From assembly GCF_000971055.1 (NCBI RefSeq), contig NZ_LARW01000109.1:57171-121170 (forward strand): a stretch of DNA of 64,000 nucleotides, given 5' to 3'. How positions within the stretch are numbered: position 1 is the first letter of the stretch; each line of letters starts with the position of its first letter. This stretch comes from Sphingomonas sp. SRS2 (lineage in GTDB: Bacteria; Pseudomonadota; Alphaproteobacteria; Sphingomonadales; Sphingomonadaceae). Below the pieces are notes generated by a model. The model was not told the origin of the DNA. It ran no database searches and saw only the letters and a program-made list of their open reading frames with translations. A program made the position numbers and the translations under genes. Positions 22,493 to 31,306 of the stretch are shown here, in pieces.

Positions 22493-23719
22493 GTGACACA
22501 GGAGCATGATGACGCATTCCGCGACCGCATCGAGCGGCTTCGCGATCGCGTCGACATTGCCGGCGTCATCAGCAAGGTGGTGACCCTCGGCCGGGGCGAG
22601 AAGCCGCGCGGGAAATGCCCGTTCCACGGCTCCAAGTCGGACAGCTTCGCGGTCGACAAGAAGAAGGGCCGGGCGATCTGCTGGGGCTGCAACTGGACCG
22701 GCGATGCCATCAAGTTCGTTATGGATTATTACGGCCGGGCCTTCATGGACGCGGTCGAGCTGCTCGAAAGCGATCACGGACTGGACGGGCAGACCGCTGC
22801 ACCCGTCCATCGGGAAAAGCAGGCGGCCCCGCGGCGCGAGCGCGAAGCGGTCGACTCGCTGACAATGGGCCGCTGGATCTGGAAGCATGTGGCGATCGTC
22901 GATCCGGCCAAGGTGCGGATCTATTTCATCGGGCGCGGGGTGCCGGCCGAGCTGCTGAGCGACGACCGGCTTGCCAATATCCGTTTCGCGAAGGCCGCGC
23001 CGATCGTGGCGTGGGAGGAGGGCCGCAGCCCCCGCAAGGTGCCGCAGGCCCCGGCGATCGTCGCCCTGGTGCGCCGCCCGCCCGACTGGACGCCGTGCGG
23101 GGTGCATGTGACCTATCTCGAAGCGTCGCTCGCGGCGAAGATGGACCGGGCGCGGCAGGACGGCTCGAAATATCCGGCGCGCAAGATGCTGGGGCCGGTG
23201 GGTGGTGGGGCGGTGCTGTATCCCGGCGCCGGATCCTCGGCCGACGCGATCGCCTTCGACGCGCCGCTGTTCGTCGGCGAAGGCAATGAGACAGTGCTGT
23301 CGGGCATGGCGATCGCCGGCGCCGACGCCACGGCATGCGGCGTCGCGACGTTGAGCCTCGACAATCTGCAGGGCCGTCCGTTGATGAGGCGTCAGGCGTT
23401 GCCGCTCTACGATCCGCAGCCGGATCCCGACGGACGGCCGCTGGCGTTCCGGCATGGCGGGGCGGTGGTCGGGCTGATCGATGCGGACATGAAGCCGCTG
23501 CGTGGTCCGCTGGATCCGCTGAGCGGCTTTCACCGCGGTATGCCGGTGATCGAGCGCAAGGGTGGGCCGGTGGTGCATCGCACGATCAGTTCGGCGGAGC
23601 GGACGGCGGTCTGTGGCGCGCTGTTCACGCAAGCATGGCGCGCGGCCGGAAGCCGGGCGCGGTCGGTGCGGCCCCGCATGGGGCAGGATTTCAACGATGC
23701 TGTGAGGGGTAGGACATGA
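22493..23719 (+). CDS. Phage primase with CHC2 zinc finger and Toprim-like domain
   Basis: The protein has 408 residues with a GTG start at 22493. The N-terminal CHC2-type zinc finger spans about residues 38-70 (GKCPFHGSKSDSF ... CWGCNWTGDAIKF). The C-terminal half looks Toprim-like, with LFVGEGNETVLSG supplying the acidic residue and VVGLIDADMKPL the DxD-like strand. It synthesises RNA primers for phage replication with the helicase at 24691. Confidence 0.85.
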   Translation: MTQEHDDAFRDRIERLRDRVDIAGVISKVVTLGRGEKPRGKCPFHGSKSDSFAVDKKKGRAICWGCNWTGDAIKFVMDYYGRAFMDAVELLESDHGLDGQTAAPVHREKQAAPRREREAVDSLTMGRWIWKHVAIVDPAKVRIYFIGRGVPAELLSDDRLANIRFAKAAPIVAWEEGRSPRKVPQAPAIVALVRRPPDWTPCGVHVTYLEASLAAKMDRARQDGSKYPARKMLGPVGGGAVLYPGAGSSADAIAFDAPLFVGEGNETVLSGMAIAGADATACGVATLSLDNLQGRPLMRRQALPLYDPQPDPDGRPLAFRHGGAVVGLIDADMKPLRGPLDPLSGFHRGMPVIERKGGPVVHRTISSAERTAVCGALFTQAWRAAGSRARSVRPRMGQDFNDAVRGRT

Positions 23720-23862
23720 GCGATCTCTTGTTGCTAGGCGGCGGCTTCTATTGTGGCGTGGGGACCGCTGTTGCCTTTATTGTCGAAGGCGGGGCGTTCA
23801 ATCGCGTCGTCTCGGCGATCTTGTGGCCGACATTCCCGCTTTGGCCGTGGTGGAGGCACTGA
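23716..23862 (+). CDS. Tiny membrane protein in replication operon
   Basis: The 48-residue protein (MSDLLLLGGGFYCGVGTAVA...) is hydrophobic throughout, with a tryptophan-rich end (LWPTFPLWPWWRH). It is coupled by ATGA at the start and TGATG at the end. Too short for a family call. Function unknown. Confidence 0.5.
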   Translation: MSDLLLLGGGFYCGVGTAVAFIVEGGAFNRVVSAILWPTFPLWPWWRH

Positions 23863-24137
23863 TGCCAAGACTCACAGCTTGGCGGTGGTGGGCGGGGAAC
23901 GCCAACAGCGTCGACGAAGACGGCGTCTTCGATCTTGCCCAGGAAGGGACGCGCGAGGCGGTGATCCGGTCTGCGGCGCTGTCGCTGCGCGTGGGCGAGG
24001 TGTTCTACATCATCGAGGCGCGCCATTGGGAGCGCGCGCGCGAACCGGTGGACGGCGTCGATCGCTTTGCGCGTTTCAAGAACAGGGAGCGGCTTGTCAT
24101 GGGCGATGCTGCCTGCGTCGCGGCGGGTGCGCGATGA
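23862..24137 (+). CDS. Small hypothetical protein in replication operon
   Basis: The 91-residue protein (MPRLTAWRWWAGNANSVDED...) is mixed alpha/beta with a VGEVFYIIEARHWERAR stretch. Coupled to both neighbours. No recognised domain. Confidence 0.55.
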   Translation: MPRLTAWRWWAGNANSVDEDGVFDLAQEGTREAVIRSAALSLRVGEVFYIIEARHWERAREPVDGVDRFARFKNRERLVMGDAACVAAGAR

Positions 24138-24256
24138 TCAGCGCCGACCACAGCGTGCGGGAGCGCGAGCGACTCCACTTCAAACGTCAGATCGCCACGG
24201 CATGCGAAAAGCTGCGTGCGGCCGGTCGCCAGCCATGGGAGTTCGGCCTTGAGTGA
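24134..24256 (+). CDS. Tiny helical protein
   Basis: The 40-residue basic helical protein (MISADHSVRERERLHFKRQI...) is ATGA-coupled at its start. The next gene's TTG start overlaps its stop. Support comes from gene packing only. Confidence 0.45.
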   Translation: MISADHSVRERERLHFKRQIATACEKLRAAGRQPWEFGLE

Positions 24257-24656
24257 CGATCCGAAGCTCGCCGCCGAACGGCTGCGCGCGTTCATCGACA
24301 GCATCCGCGCGAATCGCGCCGATATCCGCCAGATCGGCGCGGAAAATCGCGAGCTGTTCAAGGAAGCCGAGAAATCGGGCTTCTCGCCGAAGGCGATGCG
24401 CGAGGTGATTGCGCGCATGGAGCTGTCGCCCGAAGTGGTGATGGCGAACGATGCCCTGATCGAGAATTACGAGGCGCTGCTTGGTACCGGCGCCGGGGCG
24501 GTCGGCCAGCTCAAGATGGAGCGGGACGCCGCCGGCGTGTTCGTCGCCGCGATGGTGCAGGACGACCCGCCCGAGGTGAAACCCAACAAGACGGTGCTGG
24601 CGCGGCGGAGCAGCGTCGCCCTGGCCGAAGCCGCGCGCCGCGCACGGGAGCAATGA
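24249..24656 (+). CDS. GapR-like DUF2312 nucleoid protein
   Basis: The protein has 135 residues with a TTG start at 24249 overlapping the previous stop. It matches the DUF2312/GapR pattern: RLRAFIDSIRANRADIRQIG, then a KEAEKSGFSPKAMREVI helix, then ENYEALLG. In Caulobacter, GapR binds overtwisted AT-rich DNA ahead of forks and helps topoisomerases. Here it is 35 bp upstream of the helicase, suggesting a role in phage replication. The C-terminal 55 residues are extra compared with the roughly 85-residue core. Confidence 0.75.
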   Translation: MSDDPKLAAERLRAFIDSIRANRADIRQIGAENRELFKEAEKSGFSPKAMREVIARMELSPEVVMANDALIENYEALLGTGAGAVGQLKMERDAAGVFVAAMVQDDPPEVKPNKTVLARRSSVALAEAARRAREQ

Positions 24657-24690
24657 GGATGAAACGCAACCTCAAACATGAGGCGCTGGG

Positions 24691-26316
24691 ATGAACCAGA
24701 TGATTCCGATCCCGACCGACGACCCGTTGCAGATGGCGTGGTTCGATCGCAACGACCTCGGCAATGCCGAGCGGCTCGTGCGGATCGCCGGCCGGCGTCT
24801 GTTGTGGGTCGAGGGCATTGGCTGGGTCGCCTATGACGGCAAGCGCTGGTCGGCGCGCGAGGGCGATCGGCGCGCCCGCCAATTCGCTCATGACGTCGCG
24901 CGCCATGTCGATCAGGAGGCGGTGGCGCTCGACAAGATCGCGAACAATGCCTCCGCGCTCAAGGATGCCTTCCCGTGGTTCGCCGGGATCGACGACGACG
25001 AGCTCAAGGCGCTGGTGCAGGAGCGGGTGATATCGCTGCGCAAGCATGCGGTGCAGAGCGGCAACGCCTCGGCCACCAACGCCATGCTGTCGCAGGCCAA
25101 GACGCTGATCAACGCCGATCGCGAGGAGTTCGACCGCGACGCGCTGGCCTATAACGTCCAGAACGGGACGCTGCGTTTCCTGCTGTTCGGCGACAAGTGG
25201 ATCGCTCGTCTCGACGATCATGATCCCGAAGACCGGCTGATGCAGATGGCGAACGTCCGCTACGAGCCCGGGGCGGTCAGCAAGGAATGGATCGAGCGCA
25301 TGAAGCTCGTCCAGCCATCGGAGGATCAGCGCGAGCTGCTGCAGCAGGCCTATGGCTATAGTCTGACCGGGCTCACGTCCGAACAGAAGTGGTTTCTGTT
25401 TCAGGGCAAGGGCGGCGACGGCAAGTCGGCGACCGACGACATTATCTTCGACATTCACGGCGACTATGCGCGCCACGCCGAGATCACGACGTTCCTCGCC
25501 GGCGCGCAAAAGAGCGGATCGGATCATAGCAGCGACATGGCGCGGCTCGCGGGCGATATCCGCTTCGTGCTGTGCGAGGAGCCGCCCGAAAATTGCACGT
25601 GGAACGGACAGCGGCTCAAGCAGGTGACCGGCAGCATGGTGACGGCCCGGCCGATGCGCGAGGCGGAAATCGAGTTCCGGCCGCGCTGGAAGCTGTTCGT
25701 GGAGGTCAACCCGCTGCCGGCGGTGCCGAACGACGATGACGGCTTCTGGCGACGCGTGGTGCTCATCCCCTGGTCCTTCCAGTTCGACAAGAAGGGCTCG
25801 GTTGCGTCCGAGCCGATGGAGCTGCTCAAGGCGCGGCTGCTCAAAAATGCCAGCGGGATCTTCAATTGGATGGTCGAGGGCACGCTCAAATGGCTTGAGA
25901 CGCGCCGCCTGCCGATATCGGCCGCGGCGACCGAGGCGGTCGAGAATTACCGCAGCACGGCCAGCCCGTTCGGCGAATGGCTGACCGATCGGTGCGACAC
26001 GAGCGATCGCGACGCCATGACGCCGTCGGGTGCGCTGTACGAGGATTTCAAAGCGTGGTGCGAGGCATCGAGCATCGAGCCGATCAAGCAGGCCAATTTC
26101 GGCCGGAAGCTGCGCAACCGCCAGCATCTGGAAAAGAAGGACGGCAAGGGCAAGCGGTTCCGCCGCGGCATACGGCTGCTGGCCGACGGCGTTGGGGGTG
26201 CCCTGGGCGCTGCCGCCGCCACCGCCGGGCCTGCTGCCCCCCAGCCTGTAGAGCATCCTGGGGCGGGTGGTCGGGCGTCGGGCGGCACGCCCGAAGGCGA
26301 TTACGACCCCTTCTGA
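24691..26316 (+). CDS. D5/P4-family replicative helicase-primase protein
   Basis: The 541-residue protein has a D5_N-like region (ALAYNVQNGTLRF near residue 150) followed by an SF3-type ATPase: Walker A GKGGDGKSATDD near residue 240, Walker B-like IRFVLCEEPPE near residue 290, and an FVEVNPLPAVPNDDDGFWRR sensor segment near residue 332. The C-terminal part includes an HTH-like AWCEASSIEPIKQANFGRKL block. It unwinds phage DNA at the origin; the iteron-like repeats directly follow the stop codon. Confidence 0.9.
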   Translation: MNQMIPIPTDDPLQMAWFDRNDLGNAERLVRIAGRRLLWVEGIGWVAYDGKRWSAREGDRRARQFAHDVARHVDQEAVALDKIANNASALKDAFPWFAGIDDDELKALVQERVISLRKHAVQSGNASATNAMLSQAKTLINADREEFDRDALAYNVQNGTLRFLLFGDKWIARLDDHDPEDRLMQMANVRYEPGAVSKEWIERMKLVQPSEDQRELLQQAYGYSLTGLTSEQKWFLFQGKGGDGKSATDDIIFDIHGDYARHAEITTFLAGAQKSGSDHSSDMARLAGDIRFVLCEEPPENCTWNGQRLKQVTGSMVTARPMREAEIEFRPRWKLFVEVNPLPAVPNDDDGFWRRVVLIPWSFQFDKKGSVASEPMELLKARLLKNASGIFNWMVEGTLKWLETRRLPISAAATEAVENYRSTASPFGEWLTDRCDTSDRDAMTPSGALYEDFKAWCEASSIEPIKQANFGRKLRNRQHLEKKDGKGKRFRRGIRLLADGVGGALGAAAATAGPAAPQPVEHPGAGGRASGGTPEGDYDPF

Positions 26317-26572
26317 TACGGCGGGTTACGGCGGGTTTGGGCCGATATTGGCCCGGTGAAAGGGCGCGGCGGCGCAGGTGAGCGCGGGTGGTACGGCGGA
26401 TTTGATGGCGGGTTACGGCGGGTTGATTTGGCAAAGCCGCCGTTAGCTAAGCCGCTGAAATGTAAGGCGATACGGCGGGTTACGGCGGGTACGGCGGGTT
26501 TTCGGCAAGTTGGCGGGTTCAGGCGGGTGCCTGCCTGCATGTGCGCGAGGTCATGGGGTGTAACCCGCCGTA
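26317..26572. repeat. Iteron cluster, candidate phi2 replication origin
   Basis: The decamer TACGGCGGGT occurs exactly at 26317, 26327, 26414, 26471, 26481 and 26490 (the last shares one base with its neighbour). One-base variant TACGGCGGAT is at 26392, shorter partial copies (GGCGGGT) lie at about 26407, 26512 and 26522, and an inverted copy is at 26563-26572. The 281-bp space between the helicase and the next gene holds no convincing coding frame. Iterons beside a helicase/primase gene usually mark an origin. Confidence 0.7.
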
Positions 26573-26597
26573 CTCGCCGTTCTTATGGGTAAGGTGG

Positions 26598-27095
26598 ATG
26601 ATGATTGAAAATCAAATAGAAGATGGGTTCATGACCTTTACTGTTGTGGAGGAGCGCTTGGTCGCGGCCATGGCCGTGCTGTGGCGGTCCGGCGACCGCG
26701 AGCGGGCATGGCTGCGCGGCTCGACCCTACCGATCTGGCGCGAGGTGGTGGCGGAGCATAAGGACGCATCGCCCGACGACGCGGCGATCGTCACCTGCGC
26801 GCTGACGCGGGTCGAGGTGATGGACGCCGACGAGGCGATGGGCTGGGTCGCCGCCTGGGTGCCCTCAGGCCCGACCCGGCGGGTCGTGGGCGTGGTGCTG
26901 TCCTATCTCGCATCGGGCAACCCGCGCGCGGACTGGCCGACCATATGGGCGCGCATGGGCGGCAAGGCGGGTGGGTGGACGACCGAGGGTTTGCGCAAGC
27001 GCTATGGCCGGTCGATCACCATCATCTGCGAGAAGCTGAACGCCAAGCGTTCCGGGGGGTTAAGTGTGTCAACGTGCAAAATCGACAGGCCATGA
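26598..27095 (+). CDS. DUF6362-like phage protein (tentative)
   Basis: The 165-residue protein starts MMIENQIEDGFMTFTVVEER; ATG 26598 follows AAGGTGG, and ATG 26601 or 26631 are alternatives. It has VEERLVAAMAVLWRSGDRER and a C-terminal GGWTTEGLRKRYGRSITII that looks like a sigma-70-region-4-type or HTH helix pair. The end of the frame, beyond about 27060, overlaps an inverted repeat. It may be a late regulator or an origin binder, given its place next to the iterons. Confidence 0.6.
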   Translation: MMIENQIEDGFMTFTVVEERLVAAMAVLWRSGDRERAWLRGSTLPIWREVVAEHKDASPDDAAIVTCALTRVEVMDADEAMGWVAAWVPSGPTRRVVGVVLSYLASGNPRADWPTIWARMGGKAGGWTTEGLRKRYGRSITIICEKLNAKRSGGLSVSTCKIDRP

Positions 27096-27178
27096 AATTT
27101 TGCATGTCCGTCTCAAGGGGTAAATGAGCATATATATCGAGATGTTCGGGGAACCCCCATGGCGGCGCTTCGAACATC
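27076..27178. other. Inverted repeats before the packaging genes (cos/pac candidate)
   Basis: Two 8-bp inverted repeats lie between the early genes and the HNH gene: TGCAAAAT/ATTTTGCA (27076-27083 and 27098-27105) and GATGTTCG/CGAACATC (27141-27148 and 27171-27178). The region has no convincing gene. HNH-terminase modules usually sit beside the packaging site, so this is a plausible cos or pac region. Confidence 0.4.
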
Positions 27179-27191
27179 CTCTCTGAACCTT

Positions 27192-27231
27192 CACCGCGCC
27201 CGCCTCGTATCCCTGCGAGGCGGGCGCGGTG
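27192..27231. other. Perfect 16-bp hairpin upstream of HNH gene
   Basis: CACCGCGCCCGCCTCG (27192-27207) is followed after 8 nt by its exact reverse complement (27216-27231). No run of T follows, so it is not a standard intrinsic terminator. It lies 12 bp before the chosen HNH start and may insulate early from late transcription, or be part of the packaging signal. Confidence 0.7.
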
Positions 27232-27242
27232 CGTTGTGGGCC

Positions 27243-27635
27243 ATGATCGTGAGCAAGCTGGCGCGTCTCCCTTCGAGGCTTGCCTCCCTGCCGTACCGAC
27301 TGGCTGCGATGCCGGACGATCGGAAGGAGCGGCAACGGTTTCGAGATGCCCAGCATTGGCGGGCATGGTATAAGACGAAGCGGTGGCAGGATCTGCGATG
27401 GGCGACGTTGCTCCGCGATCTGTTCACCTGTCAGCGATGCAAGCGGGTCGAGGCCGACACGTCGCAGCTCGTCGCGGATCACCGCAAGGCGCATCGCGGC
27501 GACGAGACCCTGTTCTGGGATCCGGGCAACCTGTGGACGCTGTGCAAGCGGTGCCACGACAGCTGGAAGCAGAGGCAGGAGCGGTCGGGGAAGGCCGACG
27601 GGAACGACGGGCCGATCGGTCACGACGGGGGCTGA
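27243..27635 (+). CDS. HNH endonuclease, packaging-associated
   Basis: The 130-residue protein from ATG 27243 starts MIVSKLARLPSRLASLPYRL, the usual opening of phage HNH proteins next to terminases. The longer frame from 27159 crosses the hairpin and is rejected. Zinc/HNH features are CQRCKRVE, LVADHRKAH, GNLWTLCKRCHDSWK. In HK97-type phages this nuclease works with the terminase in cos cleavage. Confidence 0.85.
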   Translation: MIVSKLARLPSRLASLPYRLAAMPDDRKERQRFRDAQHWRAWYKTKRWQDLRWATLLRDLFTCQRCKRVEADTSQLVADHRKAHRGDETLFWDPGNLWTLCKRCHDSWKQRQERSGKADGNDGPIGHDGG

Positions 27636-27719
27636 CCCTCGGGGGTGATCGATCGGCCCGACCCTCGGCGCGCAACATTGTTGCGCAAGGGGGGGGTGGT
27701 CGAAAGTCCGGAAGGCCCC

Positions 27720-28232
27720 ATGCCGCTAGACCGCAACGGGTCTCATTTGGAGATTTTTTTCGTGGGCGCTGAGTTTTTCGACCTGCTCGGGGATCCGATC
27801 CCGCCGGAGCACGTGGGAAGGGGTCGACCGCCGCACGTCGTCACCGACGAAAAACGCTTTAAAGTCATGTTGTTACTGGCGCTCGAAAAAACAGAGGCCG
27901 AGGTGGCGGCGGCGATCGGCATCTCGGACAAGACGCTGCGGAAACATTATTCCCGTCAGCTCAAGGTTCGGGATGACGCGCGGCTCCGGCTCGAAGGTGA
28001 GATCTGGAAGACGGTCGCGATGAAGGCCGCGACAGGTGACACCGGCGCGATCAGGGAGCTTAACCGGATGCTCGACAAGCATGATCAGGTCCGGCTGTCG
28101 AAGTCGATCGCCCAGCGCCCGCCGTCCGAGGAGAAGGCTTCGCCGCTGGGCAAGAAGGAAAAGGCGCGGCAGGCTGCGCATGAGGTCGATGGCATGTACG
28201 CTCCGCCTGCGGCCCCGAACCAGATCAACTAA
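27720..28232 (+). CDS. Terminase small subunit
   Basis: The protein has 170 residues from ATG 27720, preceded by GGAAGG. A GTG at 27645 would add 25 residues. It has a helix-turn-helix [20 protein letters not shown] in the N-terminal half and a helical region with basic C-terminus. It recognises the packaging site and passes it to the large subunit, whose start overlaps its stop codon (TAATG). Confidence 0.8.
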   Translation: MPLDRNGSHLEIFFVGAEFFDLLGDPIPPEHVGRGRPPHVVTDEKRFKVMLLLALEKTEAEVAAAIGISDKTLRKHYSRQLKVRDDARLRLEGEIWKTVAMKAATGDTGAIRELNRMLDKHDQVRLSKSIAQRPPSEEKASPLGKKEKARQAAHEVDGMYAPPAAPNQIN

Positions 28233-29992
28233 TGAAGCCGCCCGTCTGGTCGACTGCCTGCGTCGATTGGCGCGAGCGGATTATCGACCGTAGATCCCTG
28301 GTGCCGTTCGCGCCGTTGTTTCCGGACGAGGCGGAGGCATCACTCGCCGTCTTCAAGTCGCTGCGCATTATCGATCTGCCGGGCCATCCGACGTTCGGGG
28401 AGGTGTCCGAGCCGTTCGTGTTCGACTTCGTCGCCGCGATCTTCGGGGCCTATGATGCGTCGACCGGGCGGCGGCTAATTCGCGAATTCATGCTGCTGAT
28501 CAGCAAGAAGAATTCGAAGTCGACCATTGCCGCCGGGATCATGATCACGGCTCTGATCCGGAACTGGCGTTACGCGGCTGAGTTGCTGGTGCTAGCGCCG
28601 ACGAAGGAGGTCGCGAACAACGTATTCACCCCGGCCGTCGGGATGGTGCATCTCGATCCGAAGCTGAGCAATCTGCTCCACGTCGTCGAGAATCAGCGGA
28701 CGATCAAGCATAGGGTCACCAAGGCCGAGATGAAGGTCGTCGCCGCCGATAGCGATATCGTGTCGGGCAAAAAGGCCGCTTTCGTTTTAGTCGAGGAGTT
28801 GTGGCTGTTCGGGAAGAAGCCCAACGCCAAGAACATGCTGATGGAGGCGACCGGCGGTCTGGTCTCCCGGCCCGAGGGGTTCGTCGTCTATTTGTCGACG
28901 CACAGCGACGAGACGCCGGCGGGGGTATTCAAGGAGAAGCTGGGCAAGTTCCGCGCGATCCGCGACGGGTTGATCGTCGATCGACGCAAGCTCGGGATGC
29001 TCTACGAATGGCCGGAGGACATGCTCGAATCCGAGGCATATCTCGATCCGAAGAACTTCTACGTCACCAACCCCAACATCGGCCGATCTGTCGATGAAGA
29101 ATGGCTGGAGGAAAATCTAGCCGAGGCGGTCAGGGATGAGGGCGAGGGCCTGCAGGTCTTTCTCGCCAAGCACCTGAACGTCGAGATCGGGCTCCGGCTG
29201 AGCGGTACGCGGTGGCGCGGCGCCGATCATTGGGAAAAGGCCCGCTCCACGTCGCTGACCGGGCTCGACGAGCTGCTGAACCGCGCGGAGGTCGTGACGA
29301 TCGGCATCGACGGCGGCGGCCTTGATGACATGTTCGGCCTGGTCGTCATGGGCCGTTGCGCGACGACCAAGCGGTGGATGATCTGGGCGAAGGCCTGGAT
29401 TTTCCCGTCGGTTCTCAAACTGCGCAAGGAAATCGCCGACCGGCTGCAGGATTTCATCGCCGACGGCGATCTGGTGCTGTGCGAGGAGGGAGGGCGCGTC
29501 GACAGCCAAGAAGACGGCGACGACGACCTTGATGTCGACGACGAGCCTAATCAGGACATCAGGGAGGTCGCCGACATCATCGAGATGATCGAGGGGCGGG
29601 GCCTCCTACCGAAAGAATATGCAGTCGGCGTCGATCCGGCCGGCATCACGGATCTGATCGACGAGGTCATGGGCCGCGAAGCCTTCAAGGATCGCGAACG
29701 ACTGATGGTGCCGATTAGCCAGGGCTGGCGGCTCAACCCGGATATCAAAGGCTCCGAGCGGAAGCTGAAACACGGGAAGATAATCCATTGCGGACAGCCG
29801 TTGATGGGCTGGTGCGTCAGTAACGCGAAGGCAGAGCAGCGCGGCAACGCCGTGTCTATCACGAAAGAAAAGGCGGGGACGGCCAAGATCGACCCGGTCA
29901 TTGCGATGTTCAACGCGCATCATCTGATGGCGCGGAATCCGATGGCCGAAGGGCCTTCCGTTTACGCAGGTCGCGGCCTGCTCGTCATGTGA
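28232..29992 (+). CDS. Terminase large subunit
   Basis: The 586-residue protein has an ATPase domain with a Walker A-like [15 protein letters not shown] near residue 90 and Walker [14 protein letters not shown] near residue 185, then a nuclease domain with [18 protein letters not shown] near residue 355. An acidic insert ([17 protein letters not shown]) lies near residue 430. It translocates DNA into the prohead and cuts it. HK97/Terminase_1-like by layout. Confidence 0.92.
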   Translation: MKPPVWSTACVDWRERIIDRRSLVPFAPLFPDEAEASLAVFKSLRIIDLPGHPTFGEVSEPFVFDFVAAIFGAYDASTGRRLIREFMLLISKKNSKSTIAAGIMITALIRNWRYAAELLVLAPTKEVANNVFTPAVGMVHLDPKLSNLLHVVENQRTIKHRVTKAEMKVVAADSDIVSGKKAAFVLVEELWLFGKKPNAKNMLMEATGGLVSRPEGFVVYLSTHSDETPAGVFKEKLGKFRAIRDGLIVDRRKLGMLYEWPEDMLESEAYLDPKNFYVTNPNIGRSVDEEWLEENLAEAVRDEGEGLQVFLAKHLNVEIGLRLSGTRWRGADHWEKARSTSLTGLDELLNRAEVVTIGIDGGGLDDMFGLVVMGRCATTKRWMIWAKAWIFPSVLKLRKEIADRLQDFIADGDLVLCEEGGRVDSQEDGDDDLDVDDEPNQDIREVADIIEMIEGRGLLPKEYAVGVDPAGITDLIDEVMGREAFKDRERLMVPISQGWRLNPDIKGSERKLKHGKIIHCGQPLMGWCVSNAKAEQRGNAVSITKEKAGTAKIDPVIAMFNAHHLMARNPMAEGPSVYAGRGLLVM

Positions 29993-29998
29993 GGTTGT

Positions 29999-31306
29999 AT
30001 GGGTTTGCTCGATATTTTTCGCCGCAGCCCGGACGCCGGCGCTCGCTCGCCCGCGGCATGGCCTGTTGCGGCGACTGGTATGTCGATCGCCACCACGCCC
30101 GAGCAGCTCGAACAGTTTCTTCGCGAGGGCGGCGGGGCGGAGACCATGAGCGGCGAATATGTCACGCCGCGCACCGCGATGGGCATTGCGGCGGTGTATC
30201 GTTGCGTTACCCTTATCAGCGGTGCCGTGGCGACGATGCCGCTGCACCTTAAGCGCCGGGTCGATGAGCGGACGCGCCAAGATGCCTCCGACCATCCGCT
30301 GTGGGAGGTGCTGCGTCGTCGGCCGAACAGATGGCAGACGCCGTCACAGTTCCGCCGGCAGATACAGTCACAGGCGCTGTTCCGCGGCATGGGCTATGCG
30401 ATGAAGGTCCGGAGCGGAAAGTCGGTCGTCGCGCTGATCCCGCTTCACCCTGATCGGGTGCGAACCGAGCAAATCGCCGATTATTCGTTAGAGCATGTCT
30501 ATACCCGCACTGACGGGAGCCAGATCACGATCCCCCAACGGGATATGTTCAATCTGGTCGGCATGTCGCTTGACGGCGTCCGCGGCCTATCTGTGCTGAC
30601 ATGTGCGCGCGAGACTATCGGCGCAGCGATCGCGATGCGGTCGCACGGTGCGACTCTGTTCCGGAACGGCACCAGCCTGGGCGGCGTCTTGAAGCATCCG
30701 GGCAAGCTCGGCACCGATGGGCAGGAAACGCTGCGGGCCAGCCTCGAAGCGTATCGAGGCACGGAAAACGCCGGCAAGAACCTGATCCTTGAAGAGGGGA
30801 TGGCGTACGAGCGGCTCGGTATGAGCAACGCCGACGCGGAGTTCATCGCCTCGCGTGCCTTCGAAGACAAGCATATCTACATGTTCTTCGGGGTGCCGCC
30901 GCACATGGCGGGCGACACGACCGGCAGCACGAGTTGGGGCTCCGGTATCGAAATGCAGACCTTGGGGTTTCAGGCTTATACTCTCGAAGACTGGCTCACG
31001 ACCTGGGAAGAAACGATCACGCGCGACTGTCTCGACGGCGAAGATCCGAAGCTATTTCCCTGGTTCAACCGCGCCGCTGCGGTGAAAAATGACATCAAGA
31101 CGCGAACGGCCTCCTACAGCGCGGGTCGCGCCGGCGGGTGGCTGTCGAAGAACGACATTCGCGGTTTCGAAAACATGAACCCGATCGAAGGTGGGGACGA
31201 CTATGACGCGCCGCTCAATTCCAACGTCAAGCCCGATGCTGCCGGTGACGAAGACGCCGCCAATGGCTCCGGTGGGAAAGATCCCGATGTCCCGCCCAAG
31301 CGATAG
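29999..31306 (+). CDS. Portal protein, HK97 type
   Basis: The 435-residue protein starts MGLLDIFRR, typical of HK97-family portals, with AVYRCVTLISGAVATMPLHL and FGVPPHMAGDTTGSTSWGSG in the order expected. It forms the dodecameric DNA entry ring at one capsid vertex. The 3' end overlaps the protease gene by 20 bp. Confidence 0.92.
   Translation: MGLLDIFRRSPDAGARSPAAWPVAATGMSIATTPEQLEQFLREGGGAETMSGEYVTPRTAMGIAAVYRCVTLISGAVATMPLHLKRRVDERTRQDASDHPLWEVLRRRPNRWQTPSQFRRQIQSQALFRGMGYAMKVRSGKSVVALIPLHPDRVRTEQIADYSLEHVYTRTDGSQITIPQRDMFNLVGMSLDGVRGLSVLTCARETIGAAIAMRSHGATLFRNGTSLGGVLKHPGKLGTDGQETLRASLEAYRGTENAGKNLILEEGMAYERLGMSNADAEFIASRAFEDKHIYMFFGVPPHMAGDTTGSTSWGSGIEMQTLGFQAYTLEDWLTTWEETITRDCLDGEDPKLFPWFNRAAAVKNDIKTRTASYSAGRAGGWLSKNDIRGFENMNPIEGGDDYDAPLNSNVKPDAAGDEDAANGSGGKDPDVPPKR

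Noticed and set aside
22157..23632. 491-residue frame opposite ssb and primase
   Set aside because: Spans two clear genes on the other strand; Arg/His-rich.
24511..26256. 581-residue frame opposite the D5/P4 helicase
   Set aside because: The plus frame has Walker motifs and is coupled within the operon; the minus frame is a codon-bias shadow.
26317..26572. CRISPR array
   Set aside because: Repeats are only 10 bp, partly adjacent or overlapping, without spacers of constant length.
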